A stretch of DNA of 64,000 nucleotides from CAZMSD01 sp964568855 (GTDB taxonomy: Bacteria; CAIWAD01), in the NCBI GenBank assembly GCA_964568855.1, contig CAZMSD010000002.1, positions 128,253 through 192,252 on the forward strand, written 5' to 3'. Of the stretch, positions 53,301-61,442 are shown piece by piece. Under the pieces are notes generated by a model. It saw nothing but the letters and a program-made list of their open reading frames with translations. It did no database searches and was not told the origin of the DNA. The stretch's first letter is position 1, and every line of letters begins with the position of its first letter. The position numbers and the translations under genes are program-made.

Positions 53301-55517
53301 CACTACGGCGACGGCAACTTCTACATGGCCGGTTCCGGCAAGTACCTCGTGATGAGCGAGACCGCGGGCATCGACTACGGCTATCCCGCGCTGCAGTGGG
53401 TTCCCTGGGAGCAGGCGCCCTACCTGCCGTCACTGGGGGAGGCTGAAGCCTACGCCGACGGTTTCCTGGGCGACAACGGACTGCTGCCGGGCGACGCCCT
53501 GCAGGGTCCCACGGTCTTCCACAGCGACCACCAGCTCGAAATCGACAAGACCACCGAAATGGTGCTCGACTCCTTCGCCACGGATATCGCCGTGAGACAC
53601 AAGCGCCAGATCAACGGCTACCCGGTGGTGGGTCCCGGATCGAGCTGCCTGACCTACGTCAGCGAAGGAGGTACGATCGGGGGACACATGCAGGTCTGGC
53701 GGAGCCTGGGAAGCTCCCATTCCATCTCCATCATGGATTCCGCCGAGGTGATGGACCTCTTCGAGCAGCACGGGCACAAGGTGGCCCTGGGCGGCCTGCC
53801 GTATCACACCGCCTACGACATCACCGAAATGGACCTGGCGTACTACGAAGAGGGCTTCGGAGTGGACCAGGAGCATATCTTCCCGGTCTACACGCTGATC
53901 GTGGACTTCCACGTCGACAGCGTGCAGTTCGAGCATCCCGACATCGTCTTCATTCCGGCGGCGGAGATGTTCCTGCCGCTGGTCTCGGAGATCCTCAATC
54001 CACTGAACGACGCCTTCTTCGTCGCCGGCGAATCGGTTGCCTTCCTGGGCGGCGGTCTCTACGGCACGGCGCCCTACACCTACGGCTGGGAATCCGACCA
54101 GGACGGCGACATGGGCAGCGATTCCAGCTTCACCACCTCGTCGCTCAGCACCGGCGAACACGCCGTGACGCTCACCGTGACCGACAGCGGCGGCGAACAC
54201 GCGGCGGCCCACGTGGAACTGCTGATCACCACCGACGTGGACTTCGGCGACGCGCCGGATCCCGGGTACCCAACATTGCTGGCCAGCGGGGGTCCGCGCC
54301 ACCTCAACGATAACCAGACCTATCTCGGTTCCCTGATCGATAGCGAACCAGAAGGCCAGCCCAACGCCACCGCCACCGGCGACGACCTTAACGGCGACGC
54401 CGACGAGGACGGCGTGACGATGACCATGCCCATGGTGCCAGGCGAGACGGCCGGTGTTGAGGTCACGGCTTCCACGACGGGCTTCCTCAGCGCCTGGATC
54501 GACTTCAACGGCGACCAGGACTGGGCGGACGCGGATGAGCGGATCTTCAACGACCGGCCCCTGTCGGCGGGAATCAACTACCTGAGCTTCGACGTCCCGC
54601 CGGACGCGGACGCTGAGGAGACCTTCGCCCGCTTCCGTTTCAACAGCAGCGGCGGCAGCCTGGGCTACGGCGGACCGGCTTCGGACGGCGAGGTGGAGGA
54701 TTACCTGGTGACCATGGAAGTCGGCTGCGCGCCCTGCCCCGGCGGATCGAGCGAGGAGAGCGAGCCCTGCGGGCAGCGCCTGAACAACGGCTGCAACCTG
54801 GATCCGCCGGCTTTCGAGTACGTCAGCTGCGGTGATACGTTCTGCGCCGAGAGCTTCGCGGACACCAGCTGGCGCGACTCCGACTGGTTCGAGATCAGCG
54901 TGACCGAACCCACGCGGCTGACCTGGACCCTCGTGGCTGAGTTGCCCATGCGCTTCGGGCTGATCGAACCGCTGATTCCCGGAGTGGCGCACTGCGACAG
55001 CATGACCGGCTACGTGACACCCGAGCTGCTGGTGGATCTCTGCGAGGAAGGCGTACTGGAACTGGATCTGACGGCAGCGGGGACCTACTGGCTGGCCATG
55101 GCGCCCCAGGTCTTCGAGGGCTATCCCTGCAGCGAGGGCCCCCACCGGATCATCTTCTCCATCGACTGCCTCGGCCTGAGCCCGGCGCTGAGCATCAGCT
55201 ACAGCGAGGGCGAGGTGACCCTCGACTGGGATCCCGTGCCCGGCGCCGACCGCTACCTGGTCTACAGCGCTTCCGAAGCCTGGGCAACCTTCCCGGGCGG
55301 ATGGACGCTGGAGACCGCTCCCGAGGGTATCACGGAAACCACCTGGAGCGAGAGCGTGGTGGACGAGTTGAAGTTCTACCGCATCGTGGCGCTGAGCGAG
55401 TCGCTGCTGCGCGACACGCAACGCGAACGTCGCGATTCCCTGCCCTACCGTGATACGATGTTGCCGAAGCTAAGGGAGTTCGAACGGCCAGGCAGAATCG
55501 AGAGCGGCTGGAAATAG
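50322..55517 (+). CDS. Large secreted Ig / beta-helix / SGHG-domain / GEVED protein (main part)
   Basis: About 1731 residues continuing the previous entry; numbers below are for the joined ~1850-residue protein. Lectin-like N-terminal domain (to ~285), three Ig-like domains (~288-544, pattern FSVTA.G..P.SYQW), right-handed beta-helix (~548-824), then a domain with LVFFSGHGTSSFDW (His ~905) and WFAFSCCELL (Cys ~951) that looks like a caspase/gingipain-type dyad and resembles DUF6345. A PKD-like domain (~1340-1420), a GEVED domain (~1424-1584) and PPC/fibronectin-like end modules follow. Likely secreted, adhesive and possibly proteolytic. No RBS or start is expected at 50322, because this is an internal position. 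Confidence 0.82.
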   Translation, partial: NVVSQLGALNSQPCGFCNDTLGWERAYFGVGEGSNGGFDETWVYYHIEMDLLLDSVGPQSMLQIWLDDSTATEFAIIVSDNQIRTYPEWNFVANYTPGESVFMEIDLDFWSDWIDISLDGQLTHFDTLEFDYLRGVMLLGDCRELTDDFAVDNFRVCGGGDCLQDPRIDAQPANRLACEGDSATFSVTAGGTDPISYQWYDESGSMPGEVYDQLIFYPVAGTDAGDYYVVVSNVLGSVTSNTATLTVSTSANSPLITSHPADLTVNNGDNAVFEVAATGTPPLSYQWRKDGANIDGALGFLYTIYNCGLSDEADYDVVVTDGCNSTRTSDAATLTVNTTVMITSHPQDAEVCVGNPHTFSVTATGSPPLNYQWHDTSGPIGTNSSTYTIPSVSMADINSYWVVVSNAFGSATSNHALLTVWLNTITVPDPVYNITTIQSAIDLICDTGGEIILSDGTYTGWGNRNVDFKGKNVHLHSQSYDPEACIVDCQNYGRGFILQSGENSNAEIQGITITRAQAPWPENGGGIYCLASSPTIHDCIISYCAAENGGGLAGHFFNGTFYDCTFIGNTAESKGGAVYLAESSEVTPSPDRCTFYANDAPTGGGICLDNSYIWQWMQNCIISDGTQGGAVRCVNGGVIFIRCSDVWNNTGGDWTDCLLSFAPPQYNNIWMDPVYCSPALEDFTLASNSPCTAANQPTCGRMGAWPEGCGSQDDDDSFDYGVEWVDNYKGTEDDRGDAGETEAGSMESGLNAQGWSKGFNNGDTNADESHWTDHNNDYVDDVDLVFFSGHGTSSFDWHYQKTMHGPSFRESTLLPGEAVGIWGNDDAEWFAFSCCELLCKGGGYWSKTLDGGHLVLGYKTNCSRAYDRMAEWLKHMLSNGPADPAKRVAWSWFKTCDITQPDNYQARIVGETYQMSWDYLWGQGGGVQPDPANDNYYTRWDHLKGDTTYTVSEMARSHRFRTDMPYYDVTPTTIDTADVEELGALLGIGGDVEHYGDGNFYMAGSGKYLVMSETAGIDYGYPALQWVPWEQAPYLPSLGEAEAYADGFLGDNGLLPGDALQGPTVFHSDHQLEIDKTTEMVLDSFATDIAVRHKRQINGYPVVGPGSSCLTYVSEGGTIGGHMQVWRSLGSSHSISIMDSAEVMDLFEQHGHKVALGGLPYHTAYDITEMDLAYYEEGFGVDQEHIFPVYTLIVDFHVDSVQFEHPDIVFIPAAEMFLPLVSEILNPLNDAFFVAGESVAFLGGGLYGTAPYTYGWESDQDGDMGSDSSFTTSSLSTGEHAVTLTVTDSGGEHAAAHVELLITTDVDFGDAPDPGYPTLLASGGPRHLNDNQTYLGSLIDSEPEGQPNATATGDDLNGDADEDGVTMTMPMVPGETAGVEVTASTTGFLSAWIDFNGDQDWADADERIFNDRPLSAGINYLSFDVPPDADAEETFARFRFNSSGGSLGYGGPASDGEVEDYLVTMEVGCAPCPGGSSEESEPCGQRLNNGCNLDPPAFEYVSCGDTFCAESFADTSWRDSDWFEISVTEPTRLTWTLVAELPMRFGLIEPLIPGVAHCDSMTGYVTPELLVDLCEEGVLELDLTAAGTYWLAMAPQVFEGYPCSEGPHRIIFSIDCLGLSPALSISYSEGEVTLDWDPVPGADRYLVYSASEAWATFPGGWTLETAPEGITETTWSESVVDELKFYRIVALSESLLRDTQRERRDSLPYRDTMLPKLREFERPGRIESGWK

Positions 55518-55557
55518 TAATAGACATAGATCGTAGTTGAGCATAACTTGCCGGATG

Positions 55558-55604
55558 GGAACCGGGGTGGGTCGTCATGGAGGCATGAGACCCATCCCGG
55601 TTCC
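55558..55604 (+). terminator. Strong hairpin, probable terminator
   Basis: GGAACCGGGGTGGGTC (55558-55573) pairs with GACCCATCCCGGTTCC (55589-55604), sixteen pairs with one G-T, 41 bases after the stop of the large gene. There is no T-run, so termination may be factor-dependent, or the hairpin may protect the 3' end. Two further hairpins follow at 55607-55630 and 55654-55674. Confidence 0.55.
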
Positions 55605-55847
55605 ACCGGGAATCTCTGCAGGGATTCCCGAGAGTCACGATCCATTCGACAAGGCTGAATCACGCCGATTCAGCGCAACACGCCATCACCGAAGACTTTC
55701 GATAATCCCTCCAGTGGCTGATCTCGAAGCGTGTGTACTCGAACCGCACCCTGCTGTAATGGATGCTTGCGAGGATGTTTCACCACACGGTAGCGTCGGA
55801 TGAACTCAACCCTGGGTCACAAAGACTCCATGAAGGGGGATGCACTC
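55605..55847. other. Intergenic region with two more hairpins
   Basis: No gene seen. CGGGAATC / GATTCCCG (55607-55630) and GCTGAATC / GATTCAGC (55654-55674) form two short perfect stems directly after the large hairpin. The remainder is the leader of the next gene, ending in an RBS (GAAGGGGG, 55831-55838). Confidence 0.5.
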
Positions 55848-57419
55848 ATGAACAATATCCTGATCCGCCCACTCATCCTGTGTCTCACGTGCCTGGGCGC
55901 ATTCGCCGATCTGACCATCTATTTTCCAGTCGAAGACGCGCCCTACTGCTTCGAGCCCACCGAAGCGAACGTCGAACTCGGCTTGTTTCCAGGAACGTAT
56001 TACACGGCAGTGCTATCAACTCCCTACGAGGACCCTGGGAACTATACCTTCATCTGCCACCTGGATGAGATATTTTCGCCTTTTCCCATCCACTCGATCG
56101 CCTTGCTGGGCTTGATGGCGGGTTCGCTCTGGGTAGAGACAATCGGCACCGATTTCTGGTATTTCCCGTACCCTCCTCCCCCGCCCCTGAGAGTTTACTT
56201 CCCCGAGACCTTTGCACATCCCTGCATGGTTCCGTTTTTCGAGAACTTCAATCACTTCGAAGCACTACCCCCGGACTGGACAGTTGAGTCTCATTCCGCC
56301 GGACACGCGCAAGCTTGGTCACCAGTGCACGAGGACTGCGGGGACTGGTCGGTCGTCGCGGGGCGGCGTTACCTCGAGCCTTGTCGCGAGGAGTGGCTGA
56401 TCTCACCCGCCATCGACCTGAGCGGCTACACCGGCGAGGAGCTTGTCTTCGAGAGCGACTACGTTCACGCGGCGGGCAGGGCGGAAATAAAGCACAGCAC
56501 CAACGGTGGTCTCACCTGGAACACGGATGCCACTTTTCACGCGACGACTTCGAAGAGCATCACGATCGACATTTCCCGCTGGGCCGAGTACGAATCGAGC
56601 GTCGTTTTCGCGCTCGTCTTCACGGACGAGTCCGAGTCCGGCGGTTCTTCCTGGCGAATCGACGACTTCCAGGTCAGGGGCGAACCCCTGCGCGCCATCG
56701 CCGTGTCGCCGGTCCCCGGGGAGACGCTCACCGATCCCTGGACTTCGCTGAACGGCAAACTGGGCTGCACCTTCATGCACCCCGCGGGCGTGATGGGATC
56801 CAGCGTGGAACTGCGCATCGACGCCAACGGCGACGGCGACTACGACGACGGAGCAGGCGAGGACTGGAATTCAGTGCCCTCCCTGCACGACTCGCGAAGA
56901 TTGCACGTGCTCGCAGAAGCGGACTACCTGCAGCCTGGCGACAGCCTGGCCTTCGAGTTCCGGGCGAAGAACCTGGCCACGCAACTCTACTGCTACAGCG
57001 GATTCGCGAACACGGAGGGCATCACGGACGACTGGTTCGTCTCCATCCAGACTGCGGTCGCCCACCTGTCCGGGGACGGCAACGACCTTTCGCAAGATCG
57101 ACCGGAACCGAATATGGATGCGGATGCGAGCGCCCTCGGCGGTCCGCGGGTAAGCGATCTGCGTATCACGGTCTACAGGCCGGACGTGCTGCTTAGCTGG
57201 TCGCCGGTTAGTTTCGGCGAACTTGGCTATTTCCCGGATGGCTTGATCGGCTACCGTGTCTATACCAGCGAATCCGTGTGGACTGGGGATTTCGTCTTCC
57301 ACGCTTTCGTGGAGGACACAACATACGTGCACCTCGGCGCGACCGATTCGCATGAACGCTTGTTCTACAGTGTGACGGCGTGTTACGAATCTCGCGGCAC
57401 CCTGGATCCCGGTCACTGA
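55848..57419 (+). CDS. Secreted protein with choice-of-anchor-J domain
   Basis: 523 residues from the ATG at 55848 (RBS GAAGGGGG), beginning a signal peptide (MNNILIRPLILCLTCLGAFA). Residues about 130-290 form a choice-of-anchor-J/cleaved-adhesin type domain: FFENFNHFEALPPDWTVESHS, WLISPAIDLSGYTGEELVFESDY and GSSWRIDDFQVRGE. A GEVED/calcium-like stretch (DANGDGDYDDGAGEDW) and a fibronectin-like end (LLSWSPVSF...GYRVYTSESVW) follow. Base composition is lower in G+C than in metabolic neighbours. Probably an adhesin or surface protein; no catalytic motif. Confidence 0.8.
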   Translation: MNNILIRPLILCLTCLGAFADLTIYFPVEDAPYCFEPTEANVELGLFPGTYYTAVLSTPYEDPGNYTFICHLDEIFSPFPIHSIALLGLMAGSLWVETIGTDFWYFPYPPPPPLRVYFPETFAHPCMVPFFENFNHFEALPPDWTVESHSAGHAQAWSPVHEDCGDWSVVAGRRYLEPCREEWLISPAIDLSGYTGEELVFESDYVHAAGRAEIKHSTNGGLTWNTDATFHATTSKSITIDISRWAEYESSVVFALVFTDESESGGSSWRIDDFQVRGEPLRAIAVSPVPGETLTDPWTSLNGKLGCTFMHPAGVMGSSVELRIDANGDGDYDDGAGEDWNSVPSLHDSRRLHVLAEADYLQPGDSLAFEFRAKNLATQLYCYSGFANTEGITDDWFVSIQTAVAHLSGDGNDLSQDRPEPNMDADASALGGPRVSDLRITVYRPDVLLSWSPVSFGELGYFPDGLIGYRVYTSESVWTGDFVFHAFVEDTTYVHLGATDSHERLFYSVTACYESRGTLDPGH

Positions 57420-57574
57420 CATTCCAAAGCACTCAAGTCCGGCCTGGAAACACCTGCCACTCGATCCGCGATCCGTCAGGGGCGCGACTTGACCTTGACT
57501 GAAGAAGTAGAACGATCCTGTGTAACGGATTTCACCGCATGCTTGTCCGGCGAGTTCCTCGCGGGGAAGAATTT

Positions 57575-58267
57575 CTACGAAAACACGCGAAAGATGTAGG
57601 CCAGGCAGTAGTAGACGCCGACGCCGATGAAGATCAGGCCGGTTATCCTCCGCGCCCATTTCTCGACGGCGACCAGCCTGTTGTAGGCGGCGGCCACGGA
57701 TCCGGTGCCGAGCGCGATCAGAACGGCGAAGACCATCACGGGCAAACCGGTGCCCAGGCCGTAGACCGCGGGAAGGGCCAGGCCCGATTCCAGTCGCAGG
57801 GCCAGGGGGATAAGGCTGCCGAAGAACAGGGCGGCGGAGACCGGACAGAAGGAAAGGGCGAAGAGCAGGCCCAGCAGTCCCGCTCCCCAGACGCCCCATG
57901 ACTCGGCTTTTCCCTGCAGCCGGTTGCCCAGATTCGTGGATGGAAGCCTCAGGGGGATCAGCTCGAGCAGGACCATCCCGGCCAGCACCAGGATCGGCCC
58001 CAGCAGCTGGTTCATGTACTTCTGCAGGAACTGCGAGACCTGGGGCGCGGAGAGCAGTCCGGCCACCAGCAGGAAGGCGAGCAGTCCGTAGGCCAGGATC
58101 CTGCCCAGCGTGTAGCTCGACCCGGTCAGCAGCACGCGACCCGGGCTGCCGATCCGTCTGCCGATCAGGGAGACGGCCGCGATGTTGGTGGCCAGGGGAC
58201 AGGGGCTGATGGAAGTCAGGATTCCCAGCCAGAGCGCCGTGACGAGTCCCGCCGACAGTTCGCTCAT
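57575..58267 (-). CDS. CcdA-like membrane protein, ArsG-family permease candidate
   Basis: 230 residues with about six membrane helices. LGILTSISPCPLATNIAAVSLIG near the N-terminus and LLGLLFALSFCPVSAALFFG in the middle carry the two conserved cysteines of the CcdA/DsbD fold. The first segment matches what I recall of ArsG, an efflux permease for aromatic arsenicals in arsEFG clusters. The neighbours (ArsF-like and small thioredoxin) fit that set. Alternative: a thiol-reductant transporter for cytochrome biogenesis. The start overlaps the stop of the ArsF-like gene. Confidence 0.75.
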   Translation of the reverse strand: MSELSAGLVTALWLGILTSISPCPLATNIAAVSLIGRRIGSPGRVLLTGSSYTLGRILAYGLLAFLLVAGLLSAPQVSQFLQKYMNQLLGPILVLAGMVLLELIPLRLPSTNLGNRLQGKAESWGVWGAGLLGLLFALSFCPVSAALFFGSLIPLALRLESGLALPAVYGLGTGLPVMVFAVLIALGTGSVAAAYNRLVAVEKWARRITGLIFIGVGVYYCLAYIFRVFS

Positions 58268-58779
58268 GGGCGCGCTCCAAGGAAGGCGCTCGTCTCACGC
58301 CGGACGTAGTCGATGAAACCCTCCCGGTCGTCCACCAGCAGCCACACGCGCTCCAGGTTCTTCCAGCGCTTGCGCTCGCTCCCCGTCAATTCAGCCAGCA
58401 CCAGGGACTGTGACGCCAACTGGTAGTCCTCGATGAAATGCTGCGACTCCTGCGCGTCCGTGTTGACCACCCTCCATTCCAGCCGGCCCTTCGCAAGGGC
58501 ATCGGCAAAGCCTTCCGAAACGGCCTCGTGCGATAGGGCTTCGATCTTTCGGCAGGTGGCGCAGCGAAAATCGCCGTGGAAGTAATACGCGATGACCTTG
58601 CGTTCTTCGGCCGCGGCCTGTTCCCAGTCTTCCACGATCGGGGCGACGACCTCGACTCCGGATTCCGTCGAACCACCGGCCTGCTCGGAGCCGTCACCCG
58701 AATCGGTACGCTGCATCACGATGTAGGCCGCGCAGGCGCCCAGAAAGGCCGCCAGGACCAGGGTGGCCGCCTTCTTCAT
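58264..58779 (-). CDS. ArsF-like thiol protein with N-terminal membrane anchor
   Basis: 171 residues from the ATG at 58779 (GGAGGAGG upstream). One N-terminal membrane helix (AATLVLAAFLGACAAYIVM), a flexible linker, then a thioredoxin-like region with a C-x2-C pair in YYFHGDFRCATCRKIEALS. This signature matches the family named nitrophenyl compound nitroreductase subunit ArsF. In arsEFG it takes part in reduction of aromatic nitro-arsenicals. It could equally relay reducing power across the membrane together with the CcdA-like neighbour. Confidence 0.75.
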   Translation of the reverse strand: MKKAATLVLAAFLGACAAYIVMQRTDSGDGSEQAGGSTESGVEVVAPIVEDWEQAAAEERKVIAYYFHGDFRCATCRKIEALSHEAVSEGFADALAKGRLEWRVVNTDAQESQHFIEDYQLASQSLVLAELTGSERKRWKNLERVWLLVDDREGFIDYVRRETSAFLGARP

Positions 58780-58928
58780 GTTCAAACTTGCTCCTCCTCC
58801 GCAAGACACGGTTGAGGACGACACCGCGCCGTCTCACATGGTTCGAACCGATCCAAGCGTAACAGGTGATGCAGGGCATGGCCGCCGTACGCCAACGGGG
58901 CGCCGCCTTGAACCGGCGGCTGCACGAC

Positions 58929-59162
58929 TCAGGCCAGCAGCTCCACGATCTCGGGCACCGACAGCACCTTCCCGACGGAAACCACGCGGCCGTCCAGGAG
59001 CAGCCCCGGGGTCATCATCACGCCGTGCGCAATGATCTCGTTGATGTCGGTGACCTTTTCGAGCTCGTATTCTTTTCCCGATTCCTTTGCCGCGGACTCC
59101 GCGTTGGCCGCCAGTTTTTCGCACTTGGGACAACCGGTGCCCAGGATCTGGATCTTTCGCAA
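58929..59162 (-). CDS. Small thioredoxin-like protein (redox-active disulfide type)
   Basis: 77 residues, start RKIQILGTGCPKCEKL. The C-x2-C motif at about residues 11-14 and VMMTPGLLLDGRVVSVGK, with the cis-proline region, match the glutaredoxin-like TIGR00412 family (also the ArsE type). Cytoplasmic. RBS GAGGTC lies close to the ATG. Probably the soluble thiol partner of the two membrane proteins that follow. Confidence 0.85.
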   Translation of the reverse strand: MRKIQILGTGCPKCEKLAANAESAAKESGKEYELEKVTDINEIIAHGVMMTPGLLLDGRVVSVGKVLSVPEIVELLA

Positions 59163-59257
59163 TGTGTGACCTCCTCTCGCCGTGACAGGTCTGCCCGGCC
59201 ATGCCTGTCGCGCCTGACCGGCCGCGCCTGGCCGGCCCCGCGCCGCACTGGAAACTC

Positions 59258-60556
59258 CTACAGGCCGCCGTAGATCAGGCCGCTGAGCGTCGCCATCGCC
59301 ACCACCAGCGCCACGAAGGCGACCGTTTTCTTAATCCTCAGCACGCTGTGGATCACCAGCATGTTGGGCAGCGACAGCGCGGGTCCCGCCAGCAGCAGGG
59401 CCAGGGCCGGCCCCTTGCCCATGCCACTGCCCATCAAACCCTGCAGGATGGGGACCTCGGTCAGGGTGGCAAAATACATCAGGGCGCCCGCGAAGGCCGC
59501 GAAGAAGTTCGCGGAGAGCGAGTTTCCGCCCACCGCCCGGGCGATCCACTCCGCGGGGATCAGGCCCTCGTGACCGGGCCTTCCCAGCAGGGCGCCGGAG
59601 ATCAGCACGCCCAGCAGCAGGAGGGGCAGGATCTGCTTCGCGAAGCCCCAGCTCTGGCCCAGCCACTCCCGGGTTTCCGATCCTCCACGGCCGGTGATCA
59701 GCGCGAGGGCGATCGTCCCGGCGACGAAGGGAATCGCGGGAGTCGCGGGAAAGACCAGCGCCAGCAGGACCACCCCGCAGGCGCTCAGCGCCACTTCCCA
59801 GAAACCCGCCCCGAACCAGCGGACAAGCATGACGGCCAGGGCCAGACCTGCGGCCCCCGCAAGGAACCACTTGAGGGAAAAGACCGTGTGCCACAATCCC
59901 GATGTATCACCCGGTTCGGCCCAGTTGGCGAAGACCAGGATCGCCGTCAGGCCGGCAAAGAACAGCGCGTTCTTCCAGAGCGGTCTGACGGCCTCCGACT
60001 CGGGCATGACCAACTCGGCCTCCGCCTTGGCATTCTCCTCCCGGCGGAACATGAAGTGCATCACGAGACCGATGACGATGCTGAAAAGAACGGCGCCCAG
60101 GGCACGCGCCACGCCGATCTCCATTCCCAGCACCCGGGCCGTCAGGATCAGCGCCAGAACGTTGATCGCCGGGCCCGCGTAGAGAAAGGCCGTGGCGGGC
60201 CCCAGCCCGGCGCCCATGCGGTAGATGCCCGCGAAGAGCGGCAGGACGGTGCAGGAGCAGACGGCCAGGATCGATCCCGAAACGGAGGCCACGCTGTAGG
60301 CCATGACCTTGGAGGCCCTGGGCCCGAGATACTTCATCACCGCCGCCCGGCTGAGGAACACGGCGATCGCCCCGGCGATGAAGAAGGCGGGAACCAGGCA
60401 TAGCAGGACGTGCTCCCGGGCGTAGGATTTCGCCAGGAACAGGGCCTCCATCACGGCCCGATCGAGACGATCCCAGCCGTCGGGTAGAAAGTAGAAAGCG
60501 AGGAAGACCGCCATGAAGGCCGGCAGGATCTTCCATTCGCCGTCACGATTGGACAT
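59258..60556 (-). CDS. Permease of the ArsP/DUF318 family
   Basis: About 432 residues from the ATG at 60556 (longer open frame to 60691; RBS weak for both). Two bundles of membrane helices each with the family motif: AVCSCTVLPLFAGIYRMGAGLGPATAFLYAGPAIN in two halves near residue 110, and LTEVPILQGLMGSGMGKGPALALLLAGPALS near 370. ArsP-type members export methyl or aromatic arsenicals; many homologues have unknown metal or metalloid substrates. It leads a four-gene (-) group with the thioredoxin, ArsF-like and ArsG-like genes. Confidence 0.85.
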   Translation of the reverse strand: MSNRDGEWKILPAFMAVFLAFYFLPDGWDRLDRAVMEALFLAKSYAREHVLLCLVPAFFIAGAIAVFLSRAAVMKYLGPRASKVMAYSVASVSGSILAVCSCTVLPLFAGIYRMGAGLGPATAFLYAGPAINVLALILTARVLGMEIGVARALGAVLFSIVIGLVMHFMFRREENAKAEAELVMPESEAVRPLWKNALFFAGLTAILVFANWAEPGDTSGLWHTVFSLKWFLAGAAGLALAVMLVRWFGAGFWEVALSACGVVLLALVFPATPAIPFVAGTIALALITGRGGSETREWLGQSWGFAKQILPLLLLGVLISGALLGRPGHEGLIPAEWIARAVGGNSLSANFFAAFAGALMYFATLTEVPILQGLMGSGMGKGPALALLLAGPALSLPNMLVIHSVLRIKKTVAFVALVVAMATLSGLIYGGL

Positions 60557-60845
60557 GTTCACGTTGTATTCCAATACCGAAACAACACCTTCGCCGATGC
60601 GCTTCGTGCTGCTCAAACATAGCAGAAGCCCCGGGCAGAAGACAATCCGCGGGAACTCGACCGCTGGAAATCCGCGCGGTCGATTCGTCATGTTTCATAT
60701 ACCCGGATACCGATCAGCACACATCGGCGCTCATCGCGCGTGACACATCGGATTCTGCTTCCTCGACGGCCGTGTCCGCTCGGGATCTCTCTGCCACGCT
60801 TATGTACATTGGTATCAACTGGTTATCCCCACTCAGGAGGGACAA

Positions 60846-61211
60846 ATGCACAGTACGAAACGACTGATCATCGCGGCGCTTTCCGGCGTCCTCTTCGGCC
60901 TGGCCTGCTTCGGACTCGCCTGCTGCAGCCCGGAAGCGCTGGCCTGGCCGGTGGCCTGGCAGATCATCAGCAGCCGCACACTGATCGGGATCGCCATCGG
61001 CCTCAGCTCCCTGCGCCTGGGGCACTGGACCTTGCACGGTTTCGTGCTGGGCCTGGTCTTCAGCCTGCCGCTGGCCTTCAGCGGGCTGATGGCCCCGGAA
61101 AGCGCGGAGTACAGCAAGGGCGGGATGTTCTTCGGGACGCTGGTCCTGGGAGGCGTCTATGGACTGCTGATCGAGCTGATCACCACGGTGTTGTTCAAGG
61201 CCGGGATCCGA
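60846..61211 (+). CDS. Four-helix membrane protein, truncated by gap
   Basis: 122 codons visible from the ATG at 60846 with a good RBS (AGGAGGGA). About four membrane helices (LIIAALSGVLFGLACFGLAC, LIGIAIGLSSLRLGHW, GFVLGLVFSLPLAFSGLM, GGVYGLLIELITTVLFKAG). The coding sequence runs into the 100-N gap; the frame beyond it (61312-61438) cannot be fixed. Family unknown to me. Confidence 0.75.
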
Positions 61212-61311
61212 NNNNNNNNNNNNNNNNNNNNNNNNNNNNNNNNNNNNNNNNNNNNNNNNNNNNNNNNNNNNNNNNNNNNNNNNNNNNNNNNNNNNNNNNN
61301 NNNNNNNNNNN
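61212..61311. other. Assembly gap (100 N)
   Basis: Placeholder of unknown true length, cutting the end of the membrane-protein gene that starts at 60846. Confidence 0.99.
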
Positions 61312-61442
61312 CCGATCGACGGTGCCCGGAAAACTGGATCTCGAACTGCGGCTGCCTGCCCTGCCGGCTGCATCGAGATGCTCGAGCGGACGATCTGAGA
61401 GACGAATCCGGTTTCCGTCCATGGACTTGCACACTTAGCGGA

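Noticed and set aside
53430..55421. Long antisense open frame (663 codons) under the giant protein gene
   Set aside because: Composition of a shadow frame; no signal peptide, RBS or recognisable motif.
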